Source: a virus. From it: DNA of 45,327 nt. Under the pieces are notes generated by a model. It did not search any database, was not told where the DNA came from, and saw only the letters and a list, made by a program, of their open reading frames with translations. Below, piece after piece: positions 16,870 to 25,714 of this stretch (positions within the stretch are counted from its first letter, which is position 1; each line of letters begins with the position of its first letter). The position numbers and the translations under genes are program-made. The stretch lies in the IMG/VR virus record IMGVR_UViG_3300044641_004965, positions 1 through 45,327 of that record, one strand, 5' to 3'.

Positions 16870-19658
16870 GTTGGAATCCGAATCGCGCGGCCGGCTGCGT
16901 CTATGGGATGGAGTGGCTGCCGACCCGTCAAGTAGATCGGCCCGTGGCTGGAACAGGTGGAGCCTCGTACTCATGGACCGTGGACTCAACTGTTGCTGAG
17001 GACATCGACCGGCTGTGGCTTTACTCCGGCAAGGAGGTGCCGAACGCCTATGACACGGTAGACATTTATGACGCTGCCGACCTGGAGCCGGTCGTCGTTG
17101 AGACAGATACCTATCTGATGAGCGGTGATGGTGACTCGAGCCGGTTCATCCGCCCGACTGGTGCGATCTATGGCACGTTGCCTCCTGGCTCGCTCGGCAA
17201 CGGGACGTATAGCGTCAATCAGACCCGTATGACAGCAGCTGGCCGCGACTGGTACGAGTTGATCGATGACTCTCCATTTACGGCAGGCATCTACCAGGGC
17301 TGGTGGACTAGCACAGTCGTGGCGTTCTTTGACCCTGTGCCGGTGCTGAACGATGAGTTCATTGGGTTGGTGCCGTGGCCTAAGGAGTTCTACCCGATTG
17401 GTAGCGCAGACGTTCTGAGTCCCTTCAGCCAATGGTCGTTTGTCGCTGATGGTCTAGAGACTGGCCTGAGTGGGCGCAGAATCTTGGGGCTGACAGTTTC
17501 GTGTGTGGCGCAACGAATCATTGACCCGAGAGCTCGTGGCTCCGAGTTCGATCAGCCGGTTCGGATCCGGCCGGCCATCTACGTCAACGGTGCGACAGTC
17601 TGGGGTCAGGCTCAGTTGATGCCATCCCAGCCGCAAACGATCTCCTACACCTGGTACAACAACCCTGTGACTGGCCTGCCGTGGACTGAAACAGATCTTG
17701 AGGATTTCGACTCGACAAACGAGATTCTCTGGCTGATGTCACGACCGGATGACCCTGAAGTGATCGATGCTGTCGGTGGCGCTATCTACCGTGTTGAGGC
17801 GGTAGTGACGCACTGCGAGGAGACTCGTTCGGCTGTAGCACGCCGTGTTGACTCGCAGCAGCTGTTCGGCTGGAACCAATGGTCGGTTGAGGCCATCAGC
17901 GGTGGGCCATGGGGCAAGACCAGCGGTGACCTGTTCCTGTTCAATGCCCGACTAGATGAGCAGCAGGCAGTCGACTGGCGTCCTACGTTGTCCTCAGAGG
18001 GCCTGTCGGTGCGCGCCTTAGGGTTTGGCACAGGAAACGCCAACAACGTCACAGAGGTCCAACCAGCGTTCATTGAGGGCATCCCTCGCTCGGAAGGCTC
18101 AGGCACTGGCTACGCTCCAGCCGTTCTGCTTCAGCGTGATGACAACGATCTGTCAGTTGACGGACAGCCCTATGCAGCGTTGCAGGACTTCTACGGCTTC
18201 GGATTGGTGCGAGAGCCTGGACAACCGATTCTGCTACAAGTCCTTGACATTGACACCGAACCGGACCGAGTGCGTTTCTACGCTCGAGCCGAAGGGGACG
18301 GCCTGCCAGAGAACAATCTGTGCGTGTATGTCATTGACGTACTCGGCAACACCATCGCAACCTCCACAGTTGTGACCCCGATGATGCTTCAGGCAGCCGG
18401 CGCGTGGCAGCTGTTCGACCTGCCTTTGACGACTACTGGCACATGGTCAACACCAGACCTATACGTGGCGTTTCTGTTTGCGTCTGGTGATGGCACCGGC
18501 TGGCAGGTTCTATCATTCACTGACGGGACCAATGAGCCTGGGGCCAGCAGTGGAGGCTTGTTCCCAGCGTTCACCATCGGGTTCGCAGCAACTGGCGTGA
18601 CGACTGAACTGATCGCATACGGTGGCGATCCAGCCGACTTCCGCAACGACGGAACAACCTCAATCGCAGTCGGTGTTGCGCCAGAAACCCCGACCGGATT
18701 GACCGCGACCTACTACGGCTTCAACGATTCGGACCCCTTGAACCTCAACCTGCCACTCATCGCCTTGCAGTGGGATGGTGTCACAGAGGAGGCCGAATGC
18801 TCAGAGGTCGCGTACTACGAGATTCAGAGACGGTCATATGTGGCCGACGCAGGTTTCTACGTGGACTCTGGCTGGCAGACCATCTTCCACGCCGAGGTTG
18901 ATGGCTCAGAGGAGACATACACAGCGTATGACGTCGAAGCGATTCGTGGCTCAACGGCCGGCTCAGGCAATGAGTATCGGGTTCGCATCGTGTCCACCAC
19001 AGGGTTCGCTTCGGACTGGTCCCAGACAGACGAGGTCGCCCCACCAGTTGATGATTACTGCGGGTACTTGTTTGCCTCCAACGTGTTTCCGCTGCGCAAC
19101 ATCTGGCTGATGGATGTTGGCGAGCGTAGCTATCAGATGCTCGAGCGTGTCACCTACTACGAGTTCGAGGACCGTGACGGGGCGCTTCCGGTTCGCGGTC
19201 TCAGTGACCGGCTTGATGAGTTTGAGGTTCAACTGCTGGTTGGCGCTGATGGGGCACGTAACAATCTGCCTGACATCGCAGATTTCGGGACGCGTGGCCG
19301 GCTGCGCTTTGGGAACCTATCAACATTTGCCGGCAACAAACGTCTGCCTGCTGCGACGCAGGATCAACTTGGACTACGAGACCCTCTCCGACTCCCGTAT
19401 TTGGCAGTTCTTGACAATCGAGGCAACCGTTGGTTTGCGTCAGTTGAGACTCCGACCGGCGTCGAACAGGAACCTGGAGGCAGGCACTCGTATCGTGCGC
19501 AGGTGCGGGAGATTACCCGCCAGCCAGAGGTCGTGACGCTAGTAGCCTCCCCTGATGACGCGACGGTACTCGTTTCACAGTTTGTCTACGATCTGCTGAC
19601 GGTCGACCCTGAGCCACCTGTGCCCCCGTTGCCTCCTGGGCCTTATCCCGGTAGTTGA
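16866..19658 (+). CDS. Large minor tail protein with fibronectin-like region
   Basis: This 930-residue, strand-rich protein immediately follows the tape measure with a four-base overlap, the usual place of distal-tail proteins. Residues about 600-730 (PETPTGLTATYYGF, ALQWDGVTEE, EYRVRIVSTTGFASDWS) look like a fibronectin type III domain. The C-terminal part (RSYQMLERVTYYEFEDRDGA, NRGNRWFASVE) resembles strands of tail-tip proteins, and it ends in a Pro-rich tail. It probably lies at the tail tip. Confidence 0.75.
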   Translation: MSWNPNRAAGCVYGMEWLPTRQVDRPVAGTGGASYSWTVDSTVAEDIDRLWLYSGKEVPNAYDTVDIYDAADLEPVVVETDTYLMSGDGDSSRFIRPTGAIYGTLPPGSLGNGTYSVNQTRMTAAGRDWYELIDDSPFTAGIYQGWWTSTVVAFFDPVPVLNDEFIGLVPWPKEFYPIGSADVLSPFSQWSFVADGLETGLSGRRILGLTVSCVAQRIIDPRARGSEFDQPVRIRPAIYVNGATVWGQAQLMPSQPQTISYTWYNNPVTGLPWTETDLEDFDSTNEILWLMSRPDDPEVIDAVGGAIYRVEAVVTHCEETRSAVARRVDSQQLFGWNQWSVEAISGGPWGKTSGDLFLFNARLDEQQAVDWRPTLSSEGLSVRALGFGTGNANNVTEVQPAFIEGIPRSEGSGTGYAPAVLLQRDDNDLSVDGQPYAALQDFYGFGLVREPGQPILLQVLDIDTEPDRVRFYARAEGDGLPENNLCVYVIDVLGNTIATSTVVTPMMLQAAGAWQLFDLPLTTTGTWSTPDLYVAFLFASGDGTGWQVLSFTDGTNEPGASSGGLFPAFTIGFAATGVTTELIAYGGDPADFRNDGTTSIAVGVAPETPTGLTATYYGFNDSDPLNLNLPLIALQWDGVTEEAECSEVAYYEIQRRSYVADAGFYVDSGWQTIFHAEVDGSEETYTAYDVEAIRGSTAGSGNEYRVRIVSTTGFASDWSQTDEVAPPVDDYCGYLFASNVFPLRNIWLMDVGERSYQMLERVTYYEFEDRDGALPVRGLSDRLDEFEVQLLVGADGARNNLPDIADFGTRGRLRFGNLSTFAGNKRLPAATQDQLGLRDPLRLPYLAVLDNRGNRWFASVETPTGVEQEPGGRHSYRAQVREITRQPEVVTLVASPDDATVLVSQFVYDLLTVDPEPPVPPLPPGPYPGS

Positions 19659-19660
19659 CG

Positions 19661-20677
19661 ATGCTGGCATACGCGATTGAGTGGCAGGTCACAGACGCTG
19701 CTGGCGTCACGATCGGTGCAGCAGGCTCAACTGGTGGAAGCATCACCTGGGATGGGCGGGCAACCATCCAGCGTGTCTGCCGTGGAGCGTCATTCGATCC
19801 TGCTGACTGGTCAGAGATAAACCCTCTCACCGATTGGCTCGTCCCTGTGTTCAGAACGAGTGAAGGTGTAGCAACGCGTCTCGGAATGTTCACAGTCGCT
19901 GGGCTTCCAGAGCGCTTTATCGCCGGCTCGGTCAAAACACCTCCCGAGCCTTACCTGGCTGACGCAGGGATCCTTCTCGGGTCAGCCTCCCCGTACAATC
20001 TGTCAGGGCGGGCCGGCGAGCAGCTAGACCAAGTCTTGGCCCGCGTCTGCGATGCTGCTGGCGTCACCCGACGCAGAATCGATCCTGTCGGTGATCTGAT
20101 CGGTGAGCCAGTCGCCTATCCGGTCGGCACGAAGTTCATTGATGCGCTACGAGGTTTCGCTGATCTTGCTGGGCTCCTCCCACCGCATTTTGACCGTGAC
20201 GGTTTCCTCGTCCTCAAGAGTTACCCGTCTGGCGAGATTGAGCCTGTTGCGAGCTATTCTGGACCGTCCATCATCAGCGAGTCCCGTATTGAGGACAGCG
20301 ACCTGTTTACGGCTCCAAACGTTTGGCTCGTAATCGGTGGCGGCGGCACTGGTGGCCCGATCGTCGTTCAGCAAGAGATCGCGCCAGACGCACCAAATAG
20401 CGTGCCCAACCGTGGCGGACGCAGGATTGTGGAGGTGTACCGCGAGCAGGGCATCGACTCGATAGCGCAGGCGCAACGCATCGCTGGCGTGCGTGCCGAG
20501 CTATCCCGCCAATCGTTTCGCAGTATTGACTTTTCAGGCGCACCAAACCCCGATCATGATTGCTACGGGGTTGTCGAAGTGAACGGCAAGCGCTACTTCC
20601 AGACTGGCTGGACGTTGCCTCTCGTGATCGGACGTGAGATGAGACACAGTGTTTCGTCAAGATTGGAGCTGGCGTGA
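19661..20677 (+). CDS. Minor tail / baseplate hub-like protein
   Basis: This 338-residue protein starts at ATG 19661; the previous stop is immediately upstream. The N-terminal strands (GGSITWDGRATIQRVCRGAS, ATRLGMFTVAGLPERF) and the middle DALRGFADLAGLLPPHFDRD and GFLVLKSYPSGEIEP resemble gp27/hub-type tail-tip proteins of actinophages. It would form the ring at the tail tip. The stop overlaps the next gene's start. Confidence 0.7.
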   Translation: MLAYAIEWQVTDAAGVTIGAAGSTGGSITWDGRATIQRVCRGASFDPADWSEINPLTDWLVPVFRTSEGVATRLGMFTVAGLPERFIAGSVKTPPEPYLADAGILLGSASPYNLSGRAGEQLDQVLARVCDAAGVTRRRIDPVGDLIGEPVAYPVGTKFIDALRGFADLAGLLPPHFDRDGFLVLKSYPSGEIEPVASYSGPSIISESRIEDSDLFTAPNVWLVIGGGGTGGPIVVQQEIAPDAPNSVPNRGGRRIVEVYREQGIDSIAQAQRIAGVRAELSRQSFRSIDFSGAPNPDHDCYGVVEVNGKRYFQTGWTLPLVIGREMRHSVSSRLELA

Positions 20678-21369
20678 ACCTCGACGATGTTCGGACCTTG
20701 ATTCAGGCAGTTGATGAACGCTCTGCTCCAACAGCTGGCCTTCTCCCTGGCACTGTCGGAGCCGTCTACGGGGCAGGCCGGCTGGATGTTGCGATGGATG
20801 GGGACCCTGAGGACACGACGATTCAGGCCACAAGCCTGTTTGCTGACGTGGCACCGGGCGACCGGGTAATGGTCATGTTTGACCCGCCACGAGGCGTCTA
20901 TGCGGTAGGGCTGATCGGTCGGGTGCAGGAGGCCGGCATGGTTGTCGGTCTGTCTGAGGACGTGTTTGACGAGGAGTTCACCTGCGATGGAACCTGCACC
21001 GGCTCTTTGTCGTTTCCTGACATTGAGTTTGCTGGCAGGGCGGGCCGCATGTACCGGTTCGGTTGGAACATTTGGATCTACAAGTCTGCGTCGTTGGTTT
21101 ACCCACTTTGGACCTTGTATCCGGCGATGTTCGGCATGCGCAGTGATTTCTTGCCCGCAGGCGTAACGGGGATTGTTGATTTGGAGCAAAACATCGCTCA
21201 GGTCATGTTGTCGTACTCGTGGGTCGTGCCCTACTACGAGTCGGCTATTGAGACCATTACATGCAACGTAGGCATTTCGACTGGTGGAGCAGACACGTTC
21301 ACACTAGAAGGCACCGGGCAGTTCACTATCACAGACGCAGGACCAGTTGACGCTCTGACCGTCTTGTGA
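20674..21369 (+). CDS. Minor tail protein with N-terminal OB-like domain
   Basis: This 231-residue protein starts at GTG 20674. Residues 25-90 (GTVGAVYGAGRLDVAMDGD, ATSLFADVAPGDRVMVMFDP, GVYAVGLIGRV) fit the OB-fold found at the start of tail spike-hub proteins. The rest is strand-rich with two nearby Cys (CDGTCTGS) and ends in a jelly-roll-like pattern. Last structural gene before the lysis genes; it may be the tail-tip spike or a small receptor-facing protein. Confidence 0.65.
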   Translation: MNLDDVRTLIQAVDERSAPTAGLLPGTVGAVYGAGRLDVAMDGDPEDTTIQATSLFADVAPGDRVMVMFDPPRGVYAVGLIGRVQEAGMVVGLSEDVFDEEFTCDGTCTGSLSFPDIEFAGRAGRMYRFGWNIWIYKSASLVYPLWTLYPAMFGMRSDFLPAGVTGIVDLEQNIAQVMLSYSWVVPYYESAIETITCNVGISTGGADTFTLEGTGQFTITDAGPVDALTVL

Positions 21370-21375
21370 AGCAGT

Positions 21376-21403
21376 CCGACAACAACCTGCCGACTGATAA
21401 AAT
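21376..21403 (+). promoter_or_regulatory. Possible promoter of the lysis genes
   Basis: CCGACA (21376-21381), a 16-base spacer and TAAAAT (21398-21403) precede the endolysin ATG at 21412 by eight bases. The GGCAGGG before the ATG is too close to be a normal ribosome site, so the endolysin mRNA may be leaderless or nearly so. Support comes from hexamers and spacing only. Confidence 0.35.
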
Positions 21404-21411
21404 GGCAGGGT

Positions 21412-22221
21412 ATGGGCTACTACCTCCTCGACAACCCACCAGCGACGCAGCAGTTCTATCCGAACCGTGTCAAGGGCTGGACTGGCGGTGTTCTGATTCA
21501 CACAGCAGAGAGCGTCATGGACTCGGTAGGTCCTGACACTGGCGCTGAGAACGTGGCAGCGTACATCTCTCGCCGGCTCGAGGCAGGTTGCTATCACATT
21601 CTCGTGGACTCAGACTCAGTCATAGAGATGGTCCCGGCCACTTACACTGCTTTCCATTGTGCGGCCAGCGGTTACAACAGCACGACAGTCGGGGTTTCGT
21701 ATGCCTGCCGAACTGTGGATCTCAATCCAGATTCCCAATGGTTCAAGAAAGCGACTGCGCTTCTCGCCGGCACACTGGTTCGCTGGTGGCGAGAAGCCGG
21801 ATTCGATCCGGTCGCAGCGGCACGCTATCTACCAGCTGCTGAGACGAAAGTCAGACCTGGCCTCACAACACACGGCGAGGCCCAACCAGTCGACCGGTCA
21901 GATGCTTGGACTAGACGACCTGACCGTCAGCAGCTCGAGTCTGTGCTTCGAGGTGCCATAATTGAGGCTGCTGGCTGGCAGCCAGAACCTGATCCGGAGG
22001 ACGAGATGCGAACGCTAGTTGTGCGGGACCCAAGAGATGGCGGCATGTGGCACGTGTCAGGCAATCTGCGCTACCCGCTTCGCACGCAGGGCGAGGTTGA
22101 CTCGGCCCTGTTCATGGGAGCCAAGTTCGTGACAGTCCCAGGCAACGACCCAGCTGCCGTCGCTGGATTGGCAAACTACCTGTCATCGCTGTATGAGCTG
22201 TCGCGAGCGCGAGGCAAGTGA
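21412..22221 (+). CDS. Endolysin, N-acetylmuramoyl-L-alanine amidase
   Basis: Residues 1-165 show the amidase-2/PGRP pattern: VLIHTAES (zinc ligand H30), AGCYHILVDSDSVIEMVP, FHCAASGYNSTTVGVSYA and THGEAQPVDRSD (H154, with D161 or D164 as the third ligand). The enzyme would cut the amide bond between muramic acid and L-alanine of peptidoglycan. Residues 195-260 form a C-terminal domain (RTLVVRDPRDGGMWHVSGN, GAKFVTVPGNDPAAVAGL), likely cell-wall binding. It heads the lysis block with two membrane proteins. Confidence 0.88.
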   Translation: MGYYLLDNPPATQQFYPNRVKGWTGGVLIHTAESVMDSVGPDTGAENVAAYISRRLEAGCYHILVDSDSVIEMVPATYTAFHCAASGYNSTTVGVSYACRTVDLNPDSQWFKKATALLAGTLVRWWREAGFDPVAAARYLPAAETKVRPGLTTHGEAQPVDRSDAWTRRPDRQQLESVLRGAIIEAAGWQPEPDPEDEMRTLVVRDPRDGGMWHVSGNLRYPLRTQGEVDSALFMGAKFVTVPGNDPAAVAGLANYLSSLYELSRARGK

Positions 22222-22231
22222 GGTTGTTCCT

Positions 22232-22540
22232 GTGCAACAGTTCCCGTGGGAGTCAATCATCGTTGTTACCTACGGGGCGATCTTCACCGCAGCGTTAGGG
22301 GGAGTCTTGGCGCTATTCCGCAGAATGGGTAGGGTCGAGGAAGCCGGTCGGCGTGTTGAGGCACATACAGACCGGCTCGATAAGTCTGTTGAGGAGATGC
22401 GTTCTGAGGTGAAGCAGCAAGGCAAGGATTTGCATTCAGCCATGACTGATCTCAGAGTTCACATGGCAGAGGAGGGCCGCAACGTTGAGCGGCTCGAGCA
22501 ACTAATCAAGACAGCTCTGTCAAGCCACCAGTCAACTTAG
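22232..22540 (+). CDS. Small membrane protein with coiled coil (possible holin partner)
   Basis: GTG 22232 with a nearby AGG is preferred over an ATG at 22193 inside the endolysin. The 102-residue protein has one membrane segment near the start (IIVVTYGAIFTAALGGVLAL) followed by RRMGR and a long charged coiled coil (RVEEAGRRVEAHTDRLDKSV onward). It sits between endolysin and holin and may be a second holin-type or spanin-like lysis protein. Family not recognised. Confidence 0.65.
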   Translation: MQQFPWESIIVVTYGAIFTAALGGVLALFRRMGRVEEAGRRVEAHTDRLDKSVEEMRSEVKQQGKDLHSAMTDLRVHMAEEGRNVERLEQLIKTALSSHQST

Positions 22541-22548
22541 GAGCGGCA

Positions 22549-22791
22549 ATGTTTACTACAAGTTTCTGGACGCAGGCGCTCGAGCGTGCCCTCAAGACAG
22601 CAGCACAGTTCGTGCTTGTTGGCGCTGGTGGCGACATGGTTTCGGCGTGGAGCATGGATTGGAAGGCCATAACTGGTGCGGCTGCCGCTGGCTTCGTCCT
22701 CTCGATGTTGACGAGCCTGGCATCCATCCCGTTTGCCGAGCCTGGGAACCCGTCCCTTGTTGCTGAGGACCGAGAGAGCGGTCTGCTATGA
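22549..22791 (+). CDS. Holin, r1t-like
   Basis: This 80-residue protein starts at ATG 22549 behind AGGAG. It has two hydrophobic segments (TAAQFVLVGAGG and ITGAAAAGFVLSMLTSLASI) around SMDWKAI, and ends PGNPSLVAE, the pattern of r1t-type phage holins. It would form the pores that let the endolysin reach the cell wall. It follows the coiled-coil membrane protein after eight bases. Confidence 0.8.
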   Translation: MFTTSFWTQALERALKTAAQFVLVGAGGDMVSAWSMDWKAITGAAAAGFVLSMLTSLASIPFAEPGNPSLVAEDRESGLL

Positions 22792-22825
22792 TGTGATCGC
22801 TCCTCTGGAGCCTCCTTGTTGCGTG

Positions 22826-22862
22826 AGCTGCCCGCTGCCGAGCCTTCCGGTGGCGGGCAGCT
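22826..22862 (+). terminator. Hairpin terminator after the lysis genes
   Basis: AGCTGCCCGC (22826-22835) pairs perfectly with GCGGGCAGCT (22853-22862), followed by GCGTTTCC. It ends the structural/lysis operon just before repeated promoter copy 2, so it separates late from early transcription. Confidence 0.75.
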
Positions 22863-22908
22863 GCGTTTCCGGCTTTAGAGCGCCCCCGAAAGTTTCTTGC
22901 CCTAATAG

Positions 22909-22937
22909 TTGACGCCACGTTTCTAGTGTGTAATAAT
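22909..22937 (+). promoter_or_regulatory. Repeated phage promoter, copy 2
   Basis: TTGACG (22909-22914), a 17-base spacer and AATAAT (22932-22937). The spacer and upstream CTAATAG are the same as in copies 1 and 3. An ATG at 22944 lies six bases after the -10. It probably drives the early operon from 22944 on. Confidence 0.87.
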
Positions 22938-22976
22938 GCTTGCATGGCAAGGAACCACGACAACAAGGAGCAAGCA

Positions 22977-23204
22977 ATGAGCATCACAGAAATCCCAACG
23001 TCAGAGCGTGTCACTGCCCACGAGATTCGCTGGGGCAGCTTCGACAGCGCCATCGTGTTCAAGTGCGCTGATGGCACCTTCGGAAACAGCATGGTTGGCT
23101 GGGGATACACAACCTTCGCTGCTGTCGAGGAAGCGTGCAAGGCCCTGCCGATTCGTGACGAGTGGGCAGGCATCGCTGCTGGCATGAAGTCAGGAGCGCT
23201 CTGA
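22977..23204 (+). CDS. Small unknown protein, first gene behind promoter copy 2
   Basis: The Shine-Dalgarno start is ATG 22977 (AAGGAG six bases upstream; 75 residues). An in-frame ATG at 22944, at the predicted transcription start, would add 11 residues (MARNHDNKEQA). The protein is beta-rich (SAIVFKCADGTFGNSMVGWG) and ends in a helix (FAAVEEACKALPIRDEWAG), the look of a small phage accessory protein. No family recognised. It overlaps the next ATG by one base. Confidence 0.65.
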   Translation: MSITEIPTSERVTAHEIRWGSFDSAIVFKCADGTFGNSMVGWGYTTFAAVEEACKALPIRDEWAGIAAGMKSGAL

Positions 23205-23410
23205 TGGCTGAGACTAACGCAAGCGAATACGAGCGTGGCCAACGAGCTGCTGCGAACTGGTGGCGCATCTCAAAGACGACCCGAGAGGTCGCCACACAGC
23301 GCCACGACCAAATGAAGGATGCAGCCCAAGAGGCACTCGCAGCCAACGACAATGATCGCTACTCCTACCTCATCGGCATGGTCGACCACTTTGCCGGCGA
23401 GCTCTCCTGA
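23204..23410 (+). CDS. Small unknown charged helical protein
   Basis: ATG 23204 overlaps the preceding stop (TGATG) and has GGAG upstream. The 68 residues are charged and helical (ERGQRAAANWWRISKTTREV, HDQMKDAAQEALAANDNDRY). No recognised family. Probably co-expressed with its neighbours. Confidence 0.55.
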   Translation: MAETNASEYERGQRAAANWWRISKTTREVATQRHDQMKDAAQEALAANDNDRYSYLIGMVDHFAGELS

Positions 23411-23421
23411 AGGGAACCAAC

Positions 23422-23619
23422 GTGCTTACTGAGCAGATCAACTACGTCCTGAGCAAGTCAGCAGATTACGCTGCGACGTTTTTCAACAGCGATGGCAGCA
23501 TGAAGGTCAAGGCTGCGAAGGGCTTGGCGCAGATGAGCGCAGCAGCCAGCGATCTCGGCATTCAGGCCGAGTTTGCGAGCATCGTCAGCACCAGCGCACG
23601 ATCTGGTTCGCTGGCCTGA
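23422..23619 (+). CDS. Small unknown helical protein
   Basis: GTG 23422 lies behind AAGGGA. The 65-residue protein begins MLTEQINYVLSKSADYAATF and is Ala/Ser-rich and helical. No family recognised. Early small-gene cluster. Confidence 0.5.
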   Translation: MLTEQINYVLSKSADYAATFFNSDGSMKVKAAKGLAQMSAAASDLGIQAEFASIVSTSARSGSLA

Positions 23620-23665
23620 TACCCAACGGCCCACAGCAATCACAACCACACAAGGAGGAAAGGCA

Positions 23666-23905
23666 ATGACAGTGCAAGGGTCAACAGTCGAATGGAGGCA
23701 GGTGGCTGAGCGTCGCTACGAGTCAGCCGATGGCTCCCTCACCATCTTCGGAATCAGGACCTCATACCATGCGTATGGTGGCCCAGACATCATCTGGCTT
23801 TACCATCACAACATCGGTGAGGGTTCCCGACCGGTGACCAGCGGAGAGTTCGGGAGCCTTGAGGCAGCCCGAGCCGCTGCTGAAGCGATCGTGATGCAGC
23901 CATGA
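23666..23905 (+). CDS. Small unknown protein
   Basis: ATG 23666 lies behind AAGGAGG within an A/C-rich leader (CACACAAGGAGG) like others in this phage. The 79 residues appear to form a small alpha/beta domain (RRYESADGSLTIFGIRTSYH, then FGSLEAARAAAEAIV). No recognised family. It overlaps the next gene by four bases (ATGA). Confidence 0.55.
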   Translation: MTVQGSTVEWRQVAERRYESADGSLTIFGIRTSYHAYGGPDIIWLYHHNIGEGSRPVTSGEFGSLEAARAAAEAIVMQP

Positions 23906-24486
23906 GGGAACCAGCCGAGCCAACCGGTGAGCAGGCCAACGTGACGACCACAGAGCTCGTTCAGGCTGATGCCCTTCCTGGCCGACAGGAACCAGTCGTT
24001 GCGCTGCGAGAGGCAATCGCCAGGATGGGTGACAGCGTCCGCCTCCTAGCAGAGCAAGGCGACTATGAGTCCCTCGTGCGAGGACTCGAGCCGCTACAGC
24101 AGGTGATCGGTGACCTGAGGGTCATTGAGCATGACGCCAAGCGTTTTATCGCTGACACGATGCCTGATAGAAGGGTCACGGTAGAAGGCGTCGGCACAGT
24201 GGAGCGCCGAGCCAAGATCACCCGCAAGAACTGGGATAGCGACGAGCTGCTCCGCAAGATTGTCGCTGCTGCTGTCGTCAATCCGGAAACAGGAGAGATT
24301 CCGAACTCACCGATCGAGGCCGCTGACCGGATTCTGCAGGAGATCAGGGCCTGCCTACCGATCACCGGTTCGCTGGGATGGCGACTCGGAGCTCTACGTG
24401 AACGTGGCTACGATCCTGATGAGTGGTGCCAGGAGCATCGTGACGGTTACACCATCTCCCTATCAAGAGTGAGAGAAAAGCCGTGA
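23902..24486 (+). CDS. Conserved-looking unknown protein upstream of the recombination gene
   Basis: This 194-residue protein starts at ATG 23902. It is helical in the middle (QQVIGDLRVIEHDAKRFIAD), then VEGVGTVERRAKITRKNWDS and a C-terminal helix and strand (RACLPITGSLGWRLGALRER). I have seen this general layout upstream of ERF-type genes in actinophages, but no function is established. A role in recombination or single-strand DNA handling is a guess from its neighbours. Confidence 0.6.
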   Translation: MREPAEPTGEQANVTTTELVQADALPGRQEPVVALREAIARMGDSVRLLAEQGDYESLVRGLEPLQQVIGDLRVIEHDAKRFIADTMPDRRVTVEGVGTVERRAKITRKNWDSDELLRKIVAAAVVNPETGEIPNSPIEAADRILQEIRACLPITGSLGWRLGALRERGYDPDEWCQEHRDGYTISLSRVREKP

Positions 24487-24842
24487 TGCGCTGCACCTTG
24501 TGCGAGGCCGAGGGTCACGTGCGGGCCTGCTCCCTCCTTGATGGGATAGCTCTCACTGTGATGTGCCCAGAGCATGAGGTCGCCTGCCTGTTCGCTGTCA
24601 TGCAAGGCGACTACGAAAGCCTGGCAAGGCAGATCGCTGCCCTAAATATCGAAGTCACGGATTCGGACTACTTCACTGCTGCGAAACTGCTGGCTGTGAC
24701 GAGGCTGGAATCCATCAACCAGTCAGACCCTGAGCTTGTCACTGAGCTCGCTGAAACTATCGAGGCCATGCCCACAGGCTGCGATGAAACAGATTTCGAG
24801 TGGGCGCTAGTCAAAACTATAAGGAGCAAATTCAATGAGTGA
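24486..24842 (+). CDS. Unknown protein with N-terminal Cys knuckle
   Basis: ATG 24486 overlaps the previous stop (a GTG at 24483 is also possible). The N-terminal MRCTLCEAEGHVRAC with CPEH near residue 28 could bind zinc; the remaining 80 residues are helical and acidic. 118 residues in all. Family not recognised. The four-base-or-less spacing to neighbours places it in the same operon as the ERF gene. Confidence 0.55.
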   Translation: MRCTLCEAEGHVRACSLLDGIALTVMCPEHEVACLFAVMQGDYESLARQIAALNIEVTDSDYFTAAKLLAVTRLESINQSDPELVTELAETIEAMPTGCDETDFEWALVKTIRSKFNE

Positions 24843-25080
24843 AGATGAGTATCCGGTAGCAGTGCCGCCTGCGTCGACTGGTGGCCGCAAGAACCCTCAC
24901 TACGACAAGGTTGACGCAGTGCTACGTAGTCAACCTGGCGTCTGGAGGAAGGTCGTTGCAGTCACCAACCGGAATGATGCACAGCGCTGGCGGCAGGCCG
25001 GCCATCGTAAGGGTTGGCAGGTGGCACAGCGCAGAACAGCAGCCGGCTGGGATGTATACGCCACAGTGGTCGAAGTCTGA
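24835..25080 (+). CDS. Small basic protein, unknown
   Basis: ATG 24835, overlapping the upstream gene by eight bases, has AAGGAG upstream. The 81-residue protein is basic: HYDKVDAVLRSQPGVWRKVV, then RWRQAGHRKGWQVAQRRTAA. It may be a small nucleic-acid-binding protein (inference from charge only). Confidence 0.55.
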   Translation: MSEDEYPVAVPPASTGGRKNPHYDKVDAVLRSQPGVWRKVVAVTNRNDAQRWRQAGHRKGWQVAQRRTAAGWDVYATVVEV

Positions 25081-25109
25081 TGGCAACAACAAACAAGGAG
25101 GAGTCAACG

Positions 25110-25712
25110 ATGACAGTTCACGAAGCAATGCGAAACGTGATGCGTGATGTGCGGGCAGTAACGAAGGATGAGAAGCACGGACAGGGATGGTCGTTCCGTG
25201 GTGTGGACGCAGTCGTCAACGCCATCGGCCCAGCCTGCCGTGAGCACGGACTGGTCATTCTTCCTGAGGTTCTCGATGCTGCGGTTCAACAGTTGCCAGC
25301 TGCCGCAGGCAAGACTGTCCGGTCCGTGACCGTCACCGTCAAGTATCACATCATCGGGCCGAAGGGTGACACGCTGACCACGATCTGTGTCGGTGAGGCA
25401 ATGGATCATGGCGACAAGGCCACAGCGAAGGCGATGAGCGTTGCTTGGAGGACTGCGCTGATTCAAGCGTTCATGCTTCCAACCGATGAGCGTGACCCCG
25501 ATCATGACGTGTACGAGGTGGAAAGGGTCGAATTCGACCCGAGCAATCCACAGACCTGGCCGGATCATCTTTCTGAGGCACAGGCCAAGAAGGCTGTGCT
25601 TGCTGCCACAGATGGTGACAAGGAGCAGGCTAAGGAACTCTGGGAGCAGATCGGGCAATGGGAGGGCTGGACCCGGCCAGAGCTCAGCCGCACTTTGGAG
25701 AGGGAGGCATAA
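25110..25712 (+). CDS. erf: ERF-family single-strand annealing recombinase
   Basis: This 200-residue protein shows the ERF pattern: GWSFRGVDAVVNAIGPACRE near the start, then VTVKYHIIGPKGD and GEAMDHGDKATAKAMSVAWR plus ALIQAFMLPTDE, the conserved GDK-A/KA-S core. ERF proteins anneal complementary single strands in phage recombination and genome circularisation; ssb at 13290 and the Hjc-like resolvase at 33122 are natural partners. ATG 25110 lies behind AAGGAGGAG. Confidence 0.88.
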   Translation: MTVHEAMRNVMRDVRAVTKDEKHGQGWSFRGVDAVVNAIGPACREHGLVILPEVLDAAVQQLPAAAGKTVRSVTVTVKYHIIGPKGDTLTTICVGEAMDHGDKATAKAMSVAWRTALIQAFMLPTDERDPDHDVYEVERVEFDPSNPQTWPDHLSEAQAKKAVLAATDGDKEQAKELWEQIGQWEGWTRPELSRTLEREA

Positions 25713-25714
25713 TC